Below are positions 35,066-46,340 of a stretch of 64,000 nucleotides of DNA, piece after piece; position 1 is the stretch's first letter; the number at the start of each line of letters is the position of its first letter. The notes under the pieces were generated by a model, which did no database searches, had not been told where the DNA came from, and saw only the letters and a program-made list of their open reading frames with translations. The stretch is taken from the NCBI GenBank assembly GCA_905116865.2, contig CAJHNH020000207.1, positions 18,501-82,500 of the forward strand. The letters are read 5' to 3'. A program made the translations under genes and the position numbers. The stretch is from Candidula unifasciata. Its lineage: Eukaryota; Mollusca; Gastropoda; Stylommatophora; Geomitridae.

Positions 35066-36778
35066 AGACCCACTTGTTAGACTACTTGTTAGACCCACTT
35101 GTTAGACCCACTTGTTAGACCCACTTGTTAGACCCACTTATTAGACCCACTTGTTAGACCCACTTGTCAGACCACTTGTTACACCTACTTGTCAGAGCAC
35201 TTGTTACACATACTTGTCAGTCCACTTGTTAGACCACTTGTTACACCTACTTGTCAGTCCACTTGTTAGACCCACTTGTCAGACCATTTGTCAGTCCACT
35301 TGTTAGACCCACTTGTTACACCTACTTGTCAGACTACTTGTTAGACCACTTGTTACACCTACTTGTCAGTCCACTTGTTAGACCACTTGTTACACCTACT
35401 TGTCAGTCCACTTGTTAGACCACTTGTTACACCTACTTGTCAGTCCACTTGTTAGACCACCACTTACTTGTTAGTCCACTTGTTAGACCCACTTGTTACA
35501 CCTACTTGTCAGTCCACTTGTTAGACCACTTGTTACACTACTTGTCAGTCCACTTGTTAGACTACTTGTCAGTCCACTTGTCAGTCCACTTGTTAGACCA
35601 CTTTTTACACATACTTGTCAGTCCACTTGTTAGACCACTTGTTACACCCACTTGTCAGTCCACTTGTTAGACCCACTTGTTACACCTACTTGTCAGTCCA
35701 CTTGTTAGACCACTTGTCAGTCCACTTGTTAGACCACTTGTTACACCTACTTGTCAGTCCACTTGTTAGACCACTTGTTATACCTACTTGTCAGTCCACT
35801 TGTTAGACCACTTGTTACACCTACTTGTCAGTCCACTTGTTAGACCACTTGTTACACCTACTTGTCAGACCACTTGTTAAACCCACTTGTTACACCTACT
35901 TGTCAGTCCACTTGTTAGACCCACTTATAACACCTACTTGTCAGTCCACTTGTTAGACCACTTGTTACACCTACTTGTCAGTCCACTTGTTAGACCACTT
36001 GTTACACCTACTTGTCAGTGCACTTGTTAGACCACTTGTTACACTTACTTGTCAGTGCACTTGTTAGACCACTTAATACACCTACTTGTCAGTGCACTTG
36101 TTAGACCACTTGTTACACCTACTTGTCAGACCACTTGTCAGACCACTTGTTAGACCACTTGTTACACCTACTTGTCAGACCACTTGTTAGACCACTTGTC
36201 AGACCACTTGTCAGACCACTTGTTAGACCCACTTGTCAGACCACTTGTTACACCTACTTGTCAGTCCACTTGTTAGACCCACTTGTCAGACCACTTGTTA
36301 GACCACTTGTTACACCTACTTGTCAGTCCACTTGTTAGACCACTTGTTACACCTACTTGTCAGTCCACTTGTTAGACCACTTGTTACACCTACTTGTCAG
36401 TCCACTTGTTAGACCACTTGTTACACCTACTTGTCAGTCCACTTGTTAGACCACTTGTTACACCTACTTGTCAGTCCACTTGTTAGACCACTTGTTACAC
36501 CTACTTTTCAGACCACTTGTTAGACCCACTTGTTACACCTACTTGACAGTCCACTTGTTAGACCACTTGTTACACCTACTTGTCAGTCCACTTGTTAGAC
36601 CACTTGTTACACCTACTTGTCAGTCCATTTGTTAGACCACTTGTTACACTTACTTGTCAGTCCGATTGTTAGACCCACTTGTCAGTCCACTTGTTAGACC
36701 ACTTGTTACACCTACCTGTCAGTCCACTTGTTAGACCCACTTGTCAGACCACTTGATAGACTCAATAGTTAGACCCAC
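35066..36778. repeat. 1.7-kb minisatellite of ACTTGTTAGACC-type units
   Basis: Built from 12-13-bp monomers (CCACTTGTTAGA, CCACTTGTTACA, CCTACTTGTCAGT) arranged into a common higher-order unit of about 37 bp. The array ends about 55 bases from the donor of TRPC exon 8. HLLDHLL-type frames are artefacts. Confidence 0.97.
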
Positions 36779-36833
36779 TTATTAGTTTCTGTTTCATTCA
36801 AATACGACTCATTCATCTGTGTCTAAATCTTAC

Positions 36834-37032
36834 CTGAATTTTATCAAATGACCTCGACATCATAGCAATGAGGATATTGAGTAGAAGAATAACCATCACG
36901 ATGTTGTACATGCCGTCGATAACCTCTCCGGTTGTTTCGGTCACTGTGTTGTTGTACCCGCCCAGTGTGACGTCATCCACGCTACCTCTGCCGTAGATGG
37001 ACCAGAAGACGGTTCTGAAGGTGGACATCACC
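36834..37032 (-). CDS. TRPC: TRPC exon 8: pore helix, selectivity region and S6
   Basis: The exon is 199 bases, phase 2 in and phase 0 out, with acceptor TTTGTTTGTCTATAG and donor CAG|GTAAGA. It encodes VMSTFRTVFWSIYGRGSVDD, then VTLGGYNNTVTETTGEVIDG and S6 (MYNIVMVILLLNILIAMM, SRSFDKIQ). FWSI(Y/F)G is the TRPC pore signature and LLN.LIAMM is the S6 gate region. The usual LFW triad reads VFW here, and the residues after the Gly (RGSVDD) differ from the common IFGL. A 1.7-kb minisatellite starts about 55 bases beyond the donor, in the next intron. Confidence 0.96.
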
Positions 37033-37167
37033 CTATAGACAAACAAAAACGTATACGTAAAGATACGCCAGTGGCATATTGTGTATATTTTGCTGAACCC
37101 ATGAATGTTTTTTGTGTGTGTGTGTTACAACCTATTACGTATTTGATGGTTTTTATGTTGACCTTCA

Positions 37168-37286
37168 GGGGGCTGCTTGGTCTCGGGGCATAGCATCCAC
37201 CTCGAGTGCTAGAGGTCCCTGCTTCAGGGCATGGTGAAGGCTGGGATTTTTTTTCAAGTGGACGTCTAATAATTTCCTCTGGTCTC
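37168..37286 (+). repeat. SINE family B 5' fragment
   Basis: GGGGCTGCTTGGTCTCGGGG, TCGAGTGCTAGAGGTCCCTG and TCTGGTCTCTGGGTAGTGAG. Confidence 0.75.
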
Positions 37287-38030
37287 TGGGTAGTGAGATC
37301 AATGGTGATTTAAACAGATTATGTGTTACGTTGTAGCTTCTGACTCTTTATTCCCCGCTGTTAGAAACTTTGATGGGTCCAAAGATTTGTCGTAGAACTG
37401 TTTTCGAAAACCTGTAATAAGGCCTCATCTCATTTCTGCTTCAAGTTTCGGAGTCAAATAAAACGACTGCTCTTTTCAACGTTTTATATATTTTTATCTT
37501 GGTGTTGCGAGACAGGCACATTGACTTTAGCAGATGTTGAAGGGCATAGATTGTATTTTAGATTTTATTTCTTCTCTCATCATTTTGGGACAATTGAAGT
37601 TTGCACCCAAGTACTTATATGTTTCCATTCGTTTGATTTTCATATTATCGACTTGTATGTGGCCGGAGATTATATTCTTTCCATGACTAGTTAGTATTCG
37701 TACAGAATAGTAAACATTTTATGTTCTGCATCCTTCAGTCAGTCTGTGGTAACTTATAACTAGGATTGAAAGAATCCTAAGTATTATAACAAGTAACTAA
37801 ACTTAGAAATTGTCACTGACAGCTTAGTTAATGCAGGAAAGCTGCATTAGCTTTTAAAAAAAAAACCAATCGTTCCATGTTGTCAGCATTAAGCTGTGTA
37901 TGCAGAAGCGGGTGTAAGGTAACCACTATTCGTATTCGACCCCACCTACAACTATTCGGCAGAATACAGAATAGTCAATAGGTCAACTATTCGGCCCCGA
38001 AGCGAATACGTAGCGAATATTCGGTACAAC
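37287..38030. repeat. Chimeric repeat, copy 1 (RT fragment plus transposon-like end)
   Basis: Parallels 47113-47975 throughout. It includes a minus-strand reverse transcriptase scrap (37380-37690) and the tail ACTATTCGGCCCCGAAGCGA, ATACGTAGCGAATATTCGGT. Confidence 0.8.
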
Positions 38031-38044
38031 CTACTGGAAACTAA

Positions 38045-38165
38045 AGGTGACTGGAGCGGTATTGATCACATCACCCACCAACTGCCGATTGGTCTATCAA
38101 ATATAGGTCTAGCCCTATATGTCATACACGCCAAAAGGTGTGGAAAAGGGTGCTTTGCTTTTTTT
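38045..38165 (+). repeat. SINE family A 3' fragment
   Basis: GATCACATCACCCACCAACT, TATAGGTCTAGCCCTATATG and GGTGTGGAAAAGGGTGCTTT. Confidence 0.75.
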
Positions 38166-38169
38166 TTTT

Positions 38170-39140
38170 AAAATTTTAAACTTTATGTACAGTACGCCTG
38201 ACATCGTGGAAAAGGATCCTTTACTTGATATTGATATTATGTGAAGCCATCTGCTGCTGCTTGCATCTTAAGACCAGTTAACAGCCAATAAATGCTGTTA
38301 GTCGGTGATGTCCAGACAAATATGTGTATCTACACTGTGTAAGCATTGATCCCCACCAAAAGCAAGTCTAAATGGACGCTAGGCACGGTCACTGTTCTGA
38401 GTGGTGGAAAATTTTTTGCTTATGCCAGACGGTGGCCGTTGCATTTTTGCTTCATTTGTAGACTGAAACGATACAGTTTCGTCGCCCAGCTTCTGAGTTG
38501 AGTGCATGGCGTGATACTTTGAGTTGCCGATTTCATTTAGAATGTTTTTCAACTGTGACCAACGTGGTGGTGGGAATTGTAGATTCCTGATGTCGCAATA
38601 TTGGTGGTGCCATTATGGGATTAATATTGATCGCGTGTGCTGATCTGTTGGTGACTTTTGCTACCATCGATGATGAACTGCATTTCTAATGTCAGACTGT
38701 TTGTGTTAGCACTTCGGATGGCTACCGTATGCTTTTAATGCGTGTGTATGCTAGTGCATATGCTGAGACAGCAGTCTGTCAATCTTTCCACAAAGAACTG
38801 TGATAAACATTCTGTGTATTTTCGTTGGCACAGGAGCGGAGCAACTATGGGGTGACTCGTTTGCTATGAAGCTGAAACAAAGATTACAAAGATTACCAAG
38901 ATGTATGGGTGAAAGTTCTTGGTTAAAGGAGATTTCCGCTTCAACGGGCATTCAGTCGTTCCGTAATTTAAAAAAAGGAGTTTTCTCGACATCTCCAGTC
39001 TCCTTAATCGTTTGTATTTTATATTTATTTAACGGATCGGCATCATCGCACACGGGTTGTAACCCATGCGTGCTTCGTTCTTCTTATAACTCAAGCCTGT
39101 GTCTGAGATTTCTCAGCGCAGTGCACGAACTCTGATGCAC
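38170..39140. other. Old degenerate repeat, no gene
   Basis: 38440-38760 aligns loosely with 50710-50990 (AACTGCA(T/G)TTCT, GGCTGTTTGTATTGGCAC-like blocks). A 111-residue frame at 38800-39135 is unrecognised. Confidence 0.5.
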
Positions 39141-39144
39141 CGGC

Positions 39145-39410
39145 GAGGATCCTGAAATACTTTAGGTAGTTTTTTAACTCCTAATTTTGCCTCGGCAGCG
39201 ACGTTAGGCTACTCTTTTGATTTCCGACTGCCAAGAGATTTTTTTACGTGCGCAACAATACACAATGGCGTCCGCTCTTACTACACAGAGACCAAAGTAA
39301 ATTACTAGAAGTAAACGTGAAAAAATCCCAACCTTCACTGGGGTTTGAACCCAGGTCCTCTAGCACTCAAGGTGGACACCATGCCTCGAGACCACGCAGC
39401 CTCTCCCGAA
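39145..39410 (-). repeat. SINE family B copy
   Basis: TTTTTAACTCCTAATTTTGC, CAATACACAATGGCGTCCGC, and GGGTTTGAACCCAGGTCCTC (box B complement), then ACCATGCCTCGAGACCACGC. Confidence 0.8.
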
Positions 39411-39519
39411 ATCATAACACATGTTAATGTATGCAAAGTTTGTTTAGCATGTAAATAGGTCAATTTTCAAAAGATGTTTTAAGTAGGTTTATCATTCAAC
39501 CATAATTATTCAACCATGC

Positions 39520-39655
39520 CGCCCCCATATGGGATGCAAATTTTCGTTATTTATAGCCACACCCTGGCTTTTGCCGGGGGCCCTAAAATATAGCCGGACC
39601 ATAGATATGGCCTTTCTCGCTTTGTGTGATGTAAAGGTGGGGTACAACCTATTTA
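39520..39655 (+). repeat. Interspersed repeat family E copy, internally deleted
   Basis: TGGGATGCAAATTTTCG, CACACCCTGGCTTTTGCCGG, GGCCCTAAAATATAGCCGGA, then directly TGTGTGATGTAAAGGTGGGG. Confidence 0.75.
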
Positions 39656-39799
39656 CATACATATATTTAACCATAAGTGCAGGCAAGCACAAAATCGATG
39701 TACTTTGCTCGTGCTTCCTGCATTTAGATATAGCCCTACTTGTGTGAATTCTAACGTACCGCGATCGAAACCCACTGCTGGCTGCGTGGATGGCTATCC

Positions 39800-40300
39800 T
39801 CAGAATAAAGGGCACATATTATGTCATCTCTCCTCTTCAACCTTGTGATTGATTGGATACTAAAGAACACAGAAAACAGGACATTGAGAGGTTTACGATG
39901 GACTCCATTCACGATGCTTGAGGACCTTGATTTTGCAGATGATATAGCACTCCTCTCACATAAACATGAACATATACAAGAAAAAAGTAACAGACTACAC
40001 AGCAAAGCAGAGATGGTGGGACTGAGAATAAATGCAAAGAAAACTAAGATCATGAATGTTTCACTAAACTACTTCAAGTCACAAACCAAGAAACTTTAGA
40101 CAGTATGATAACCAAGGGAAGATGGAAATGGCTTGGCCACTTTATGAGAATGAATCCTGATATACCTGCCAAAACAGCTCTCACATGGATAACAGAGGGA
40201 AAGAGAAAACAGGGGCGCCTAAAAACAACATGGAGACGAACGATGGAAAGTGACCTTAGTGTGGCATTTTGACATGGAAAACGGCACTGAAGATTGTAAG
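39800..40300 (+). pseudogene. RTE-like reverse transcriptase, internally deleted
   Basis: Encodes MSSLLFNLVIDWILKNTENR, then LEDLDFADDIALLSHKHEHI (FADD catalytic motif) and MVGLRINAKKTKIMNV. It jumps after SQTKKL to MITKGRWKWLGHFMRMNPDI and GKRKQGRLKTTWRRTMESDL, skipping the connecting region. It is a palm domain joined to the protein end by an internal deletion. Confidence 0.88.
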
Positions 40301-40365
40301 GACAGGAAAGCATGAAATGTCCTCTTTGAAGCCTCATGTGCCACTAGGCATAACGAGAACTGATT

Positions 40366-40545
40366 AAAAACACACCCTAGCAGGGCCTCAGTCAGATGTA
40401 AATTGCGCACTTCCGGCTACTTAACTATCTCCCACGTCGCTACGGGCGGCGTGGAGCGAGGCTAAACTAGATTGCTGGGACTTCTCTGCGTAGCAATTTA
40501 CATGTGGCTTAGGCCCTGTTAGGGTGTTTTTGGCCGCCATAATAT
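40366..40545. mobile_element. Short palindromic MITE copy
   Basis: Arms AACACACCCTAGCAGGGCCT and GAGGCCCTGTTAGGGTGTTT-like, with GGCTAAACTAGATTGCTGGG at the centre. It is a deleted relative of 3086-3535. Confidence 0.8.
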
Positions 40546-40629
40546 GTGTGTCTATCTGGCCGGCTAGGTCGTCTCCTCTCATTGTGCAGGTTTGGATCTG
40601 TCATCTCCTTCTGTGTTTTTGAGGCTTCA

Positions 40630-42240
40630 GCCCAAGTGAACTGGGACGAGAAGTCCTCACTATAAGAAGGCTAGTAAACAAACATCGAACTGGGACGAGT
40701 CGTGCTTACTACATGAAGACTGATGAACCTACATCTAAAAGGCGCCAGCATTGTTTACTACAAGAAGGCTGGTAAACCAGCAATGAACTGGGGCGAGCAG
40801 TGCTCACTACAAGAAGATTGGTGAACCGGCAATGAACTGGGGTGAGCCCTGCTAACTACAAGAAGACTGGAGAACGAACATCGAACTGGGAGGAGCAATG
40901 CTCAATACAAGAAGACTGATAAACCATCAATGAACTAGGGCGAGCATTGCTCAATACACAAGGACTAGTAAACGAACATCGAACTAGAGCGAGCAGTACT
41001 CACTACAAGAAGACTGGTAAACGAACATGCTACTGGGGCAAGCAGTGCTCACTACAAAACGATTGGTGAACGAACATCAAACTGGAGCGAGCAGCGCTCA
41101 CTACAAGAAGACTGGTGAACCAGCAATGAACTGTGACGAGCAATGCTCAGTACAAGAAGACAGTTGAACGAACATCAAACTGGAGCGAGCAGCGCTCACT
41201 TCAAGAAGACTGGTAAACCAGCAATGAACTGGGTCGAGCAGTGCTCAATACAAGAAGACTGGTGAACCGGCAATGAACTAGGGCGAGCTTTGATCATCAC
41301 TACAAGAAGACTGGTGAACGAACATCGAACTGAGGCAAGCAGTGCTCACTACAAGAAGACTGGTGACCCAGCAATGAACTTGGGCGAGCAGTGTTCACTT
41401 AAAAAAAATGGTAAACGAACATCGAACTGGGGCGAGCAGTGCTTACTGCAAGAAGACTGGTCAACCAACACCGAACTGCGGCGAGCAGTTGCTCACTACA
41501 AAAAGGCTGGTGAACGAACATCGAACTGGGGCCAGCGGTGCTCACCACAGGAAGGTTGGTGAACGAACATAGAACTTGGGCGAGTAATGCTCAGTATAAA
41601 AAGACATTCCAACGAACATCAAACTAGGGCGAGTAGTGCTCACTATTAGAAGACATGTGAACGAACATCAAACTTGGGCGAGTAGTGCTTACTATAAGAA
41701 GACTAGTGAACGAGTATCGAACTTGGGCGAGCAGTGCTCACTACAGGAAGACTGGTAAACCAGCAATGAACTAGGGCGAGCAGTGCTCAATACACGAGGA
41801 CTAGTAAACGAACATAGAACTAGAGCGAGTAGTACTCACTACAAGAAGACTGGTGAACTAACATCTCACTGGGGCAAGCAGTGCTCACTACAAGAAGGCT
41901 GGTGAACGAACATCGAACTGGTGGGAGCAGAGCTTACTACAGGAAGACTGGCGTAACGGCAATAAACTGGGGCGAGCAATGCTCACCACAAGAAGACCGG
42001 AGAACCAGCATCGAACTGTTACAAGCAATGCTTACTACAATAAAATTGAGGAACCAGCAATGAACTGGTGCGAGCAGTGCTCACTACAAGAAGACTGGTG
42101 AATCTACATCGAACTGGAACGAGCAGTGCTCACTAAAAGAATACTGGTGAACTACATCAAACTTAGGCGAGCAGTGCTCATTACAAGAAGATAGTAAACG
42201 AACATCGAATTGAAGCGAGCAGGGTTCACTACAGAAGTCA
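40630..42240. repeat. 49-bp tandem array, first block (about 33 units)
   Basis: Consensus GAACTGGGGCGAGCAGTGCT, CACTACAAGAAGACTGGTGA, ACGAACATC. Units vary by up to a quarter of positions. No unit-specific spacers exist, and it is not CRISPR. Confidence 0.95.
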
Positions 42241-42362
42241 ACCAAACAGAAATAAACACCAGATTGTACAATGCATTGGGAAAAAAAGCGCATAAACGAT
42301 CCTTATATCTTCCCCCCTTCCCACCCTACCCCAACACCTAGCTGAGGTTAATGGTCCAAGAT

Positions 42363-42637
42363 AGAAGAAAAAGAAGAAGAAGAAGAAGAAGAAGAAGAAG
42401 AAGAAGAAGAAGAAGAAGAAGAAGAAGAAGAAGAAGAAGAAGAAGAAGGAGAAGGAGGAGGAGAAGAAGAAGAAGAAGAAGAAGAAGAAGAAGAAGAAGA
42501 AGAAGAAGAAGAAGAAGAAGAAGGAGAAGGAGGAGAAGAAGAAGAAGAAGAAGAAGAAGAAGAAGATGAAGAAGAAGAAGAAGAAGAAGAAGAAGAAGAA
42601 GAAGAAGAAGAAGAAGAAGAAGAAGAAGAAGAAGAAA
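42363..42637. repeat. (GAA)n microsatellite, about 90 units
   Basis: GAA with a few GGA interruptions. It is in the opposite orientation to (TTC)n at 21843. The poly-Arg/Lys/Glu frames across it are not genes. Confidence 0.98.
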
Positions 42638-42659
42638 ATCGTTGCTACGGAAAGTATCT

Positions 42660-43165
42660 TATTTAATGTACATGTAAAAATTGAACAGCTCTAAAAGTCT
42701 ATGGTTAAGCAAGGAGATAAAAATTAGAATTTTGAGAGCATGCATCTTCCTTGTGGCAACATACGGATGTGAGTCGTGGACTATCTCTCAGTCCTTAAGA
42801 AAGAGAATAGGGGCTTTTGAGCTGAAATGCTATAAAAAAAATTCTCAGAATATCTTGGACAAAGAAGATGAGAAACATTGACATCTTAAAAGATCTGAAC
42901 ATCAAGGAAGATTGGCTAATAAACAGCATCCTGACTCAGAAGCTGAAATATTTTGGTCATATCCAGCGCTACGACGGATAGGAAACAAATTATAGCAGAA
43001 GGCATGGTACCAGGAAGGAGGGGCAGGGGCCGACCGACACAAAGATGGGCACAGGATATAAGTGACTCCTTGAGTGTGCATGAGGCGGGAGAATTGGCGA
43101 GAGACCGAGTTTCTTTCAGGCAGACTGTGATGAGAGCGATGTTCTGCAAAGGACCTGCTACATGA
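42660..43165 (+). pseudogene. RTE family I C-terminal region
   Basis: KEIKIRILRACIFLVATYGC, ESWTISQSLRKRIGAFELKC, a frame change, then GMVPGRRGRGRPTQRWAQDI and VHEAGELARDRVSFRQTVMR. YGCESW is intact here, unlike at 10945-11645. Confidence 0.85.
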
Positions 43166-43394
43166 TGATGATGATGTTGTCCTTGTAGAAGTTTCAGCTC
43201 AGGTTATCTTTCAGCGCATTGCCGAAGAATGGGAATATTATTACACAACTAAATTTTAACGCATTCTTTTAATTATAAGGCTGAATCTGATCGGTTGTAA
43301 TATATTTTTTTTTGGTGTTTAGAACATTAGGCAATTGTTGCTTGATTTTCATCTGTTACGTTACATTGATAAATGGACGAACAGTTGATCAGAC

Positions 43395-43397
<3 letters not shown>

Positions 43398-43479
<82 letters not shown>

Positions 43480-43481
43480 TT

Positions 43482-43519
<38 letters not shown>

Positions 43520-43679
43520 TCCTTTCTCTCCCTCTCTCTTTCTCTCTCTTCTTTCTCTCTCTCTGTGTCTCTCTCTTTTCTCTCTCTCCTTTCTCTCTCT
43601 CCTTTCTCTCTCTCTCCTTTCTCTCTCTCTCTCTTTCGCTCTCTCCTCTCTCTTTCGCTCTCTCCTCTCTTTCGCTCTC

Positions 43680-43730
<51 letters not shown>
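43398..43730. repeat. (CT)n degenerate microsatellite
   Basis: CT repeats with TTTCT interruptions. Confidence 0.97.
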
Positions 43731-43733
<3 letters not shown>

Positions 43734-44333
43734 ACTGCTGCTGTTTGTTTTGTTTTCGTTTAATGCTTCCCAGCTGCGCTTTTTTTGGGGAACACTGGTT
43801 TGAATGTTCCCCTATTTATTCTAACTACTCTTCTGCGATCCCTATATACACGTAACACACTCCAGTTGAACTGGAAACATCGAACTGGAACAAGTCGTGC
43901 TCACTACATGAAGACTCGTGAACGAACATCCCGCTGGGGCAAGCAGTGCTCACTACAAGAAGGTTGGTGAACGAACATCGAAGTGGAGCGAGCAGTGCCT
44001 ACTACAAGAAGACTGGCGAAACGGCAATGAACTGGGGTGAGCAGTGCTCACCACAAGAAGACTAGTAAACCATGGCCAAACTTTAGTGCGAACTGGTGCG
44101 ACCAGTGCTCACTAAAAGAATACTGGTGAACTACATCGAACTTAGGCGAGCAGTGCTCACTACAAAAAGGCAAGTGAACGAACATTGAACTGAGGCGAGC
44201 AGGGCTCACTACAAGAAGGCAACCAAACAGAAATAAGCACCAGATTGTACAATGCTTTGGGGAAAAAAACGCATAAACGATCCTTACATCTTCACCCCTC
44301 CCCACTCTACCCCAACACCTAGCTGAGGTAAAT

Positions 44334-44416
<83 letters not shown>

Positions 44417-44543
44417 ACTGCTGCTGTTTGTTTTCATTCAATGCTTCCCAGCTGCGCTCATTTTGGGAAACACTGGTTTCAATGTTCCCTTATTTATTCT
44501 ATTTACTCTTCTGCGATCCCTATATACACGTTACACACTCCAG
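43731..44543. repeat. Duplicated block: tail, 49-bp array remnant, (CT)n, tail
   Basis: The tail ACTACTGCTGCTGTTTGTTT to ACACACTCCAGTT occurs at 43731-43863 and 44414-44543. Between them are about seven 49-bp units (43865-44215), a lead-in CAGATTGTACAATGCTTTGG (also at 42260), and (CT)n at 44335-44413. Confidence 0.9.
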
Positions 44544-44806
44544 TTCAGTGTTTGCTTACTTCATATCGAGCTATTACTTCCCATAAAACTTGCCTATCGA
44601 CTCTGTCGAATGCTTCTTTCCTAGACTAGGAATGCCACACACACACACACAAGTTCTTATGGATTAGTTGTTCGTTTTTTCAAACAACGTTTTGAGTATA
44701 TCTACACACAAATGTAGTTTCATCAGTGGCCTCAGACTTGTTTATATTATCTTGTGCATATTGCCAGTCAATGAGGACAGTTAGTTGTAACCATATTGAT
44801 ATGGTG

Positions 44807-46195
44807 TAGCGAGGATCCACTAGGTTGTAGCGAGGAGCCACTAGGTTGTAGCGGGGATCCACTAGGTTGTAGCGGGGAGCCACTAGGTTGAAGCGGGGAG
44901 CCACTAGGTTGAAGCGTGGAGCCACAAGGTTGTAGCGGGGAGCGACTAGGTTTTAGCAGGAAACCACTAGGTTGTAGCGGGAAATCACTAGGTTGTTGCG
45001 GGAAACCACTAGGTTGTAGCGGGGATCCACTAGGGTGTAGGGGGGAGCCACTAGGTTGTAGCGGGGACCCACTAGGTTGTAGCGGGGAGCCACTAGGTTG
45101 TAGTGGGAAGCCACTAGGTTGTAGCGAGGACCCACTAAGGTGTAGCGGGGAGCCACTAGGTTGTAGCGGGGACCCACTAAGGTGTAGCGGGGAGCCGCTA
45201 GGTTGTAGCGGGGAGCCACTAGGTTGTAGCGGGGAGCAACTAGGTTGTAGCGGGGAGCCACTAGGGTAAGCGGGGAGCCACTAGGGTGAAGCGGGGAGCC
45301 ACTTGGTTGTAGCGGGGAGCCACTAGGTTGTAGCTAGTAGCCGTTAGGTTGTAGCGGGGAGCCACAAGAGTGTAGCGGGGATCCACTAGGGTGTAGCGGG
45401 GAGCCACTAGGGTGTAGCGGGGAGCCACTAAGGTGTAGCGGGGAGCAGTTAGGTTGTAGCGGGGAGCCACTAAGTTGTAGCGGGGAGCCACTAGGTTGTA
45501 GCGGGGAGCCACTAGGTTGTAGCGGGGAGCCACTAGGGTGAAGCGGGGAGCCACTAGGGTGAAGCGGGGAGCCACTAGGTTGTAGCGGGGAGCCACTAGG
45601 TTGTAGCTAGTAGCCGTTAGGTTGTAGCGGGGAGCCACAAGTGTGCAGCGGGGATCCACTAGGGTGTAGCGGGGAGCCACTAGGGCGTAGCGGGGAGCCA
45701 CTAAGGTGTAGCGGGGAGCCGTTAGGTTGTAGCGGGGAGCCACTAAGTTGTAGCGGGGAGCCACTAAGTTGTAGCGGGGAGCCACTAGGGTGTAGCGGGG
45801 AGCCACTAGGGTGTAGCGGGGAGCCACTAGGGTGTAGCGGGGAGCCACTAGGGTTGTAGCGGGGAGCCACTAAGTTGTAGCGGGGAGCCACTAGGGTGTA
45901 GCGGGGAGCCACTAGGGTGTAGCGGGGAGCCACTAGGGTGTAGCGGGGAGCCACTAGGTTGTAGCGGGGAGCCACTAGGTTGTAGCGGGGAGCCACTAGG
46001 TTGTAGCGGGGAGCCACTAGGTTGTAGCGGGGAGCCGCTAGGTTGTACCAGGGAGCCGCTAGGTTGTAGCGGGAAACCATTAGGTTGTAGCGGGGAGCCA
46101 CTAGGTTGTAGCGGGAAGCCACAAGGGTGTAGCGGGGAGCCACTAGGGTGTAGCGGATAGCCACTAGGGTGTAGCGGGGTGCCACTAGGTTGTAG
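44807..46195. repeat. 21-bp satellite array (about 66 units) ending in a SINE head
   Basis: Unit GTAGCGGGGAGCCACTAGGGT or ...GGTT, in phase over about 1.4 kb. It keeps open frames on both strands (APRYTLV and CSGEPLG heptads). The right end runs without a break into the tRNA-like head of a SINE family A copy. Confidence 0.97.
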
Positions 46196-46340
46196 CAGAG
46201 AGCTACTAGGGTGTAGCGGCTAGATGCTGGCCTGCGAATCGGAAGGTCGTGGGTTCGGGTCCTTATGGAGTCAGCTTTTTTTTTCTTTAAAAAATTGACC
46301 CTGGCTCCCATATTGACCCAACCTTGAGCTATTTAGATTG
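46196..46340 (+). repeat. SINE family A copy continuing from the 21-bp array
   Basis: GGTGTAGCGGCTAGATGCTG, CGAATCGGAAGGTCGTGGGT and TCGGGTCC give intact box A and box B-like motifs, then GACCCTGGCTCCCATATTGA. The first 20 bases are the last unit of the array. Confidence 0.85.

Noticed and set aside
40630..42240. CRISPR-like regular spacing
   Set aside because: Units are contiguous and all similar, with no unique spacers, in an animal genome.
42351..42569. 72-residue poly-Arg/Lys frame
   Set aside because: Pure (GAA)n microsatellite read as codons; the same applies to the Glu/Arg/Phe frames over 21843-22130.
43312..43855. 160-residue Ser/Leu-rich frames
   Set aside because: (CT)n microsatellite; the complement gives Arg/Glu frames.
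45261..46311. Long frames with APRYTLV or CSGEPLG heptads on both strands
   Set aside because: The 21-bp unit is a multiple of three, so any stop-free unit stays open. There are no start context, domain or splice signals.
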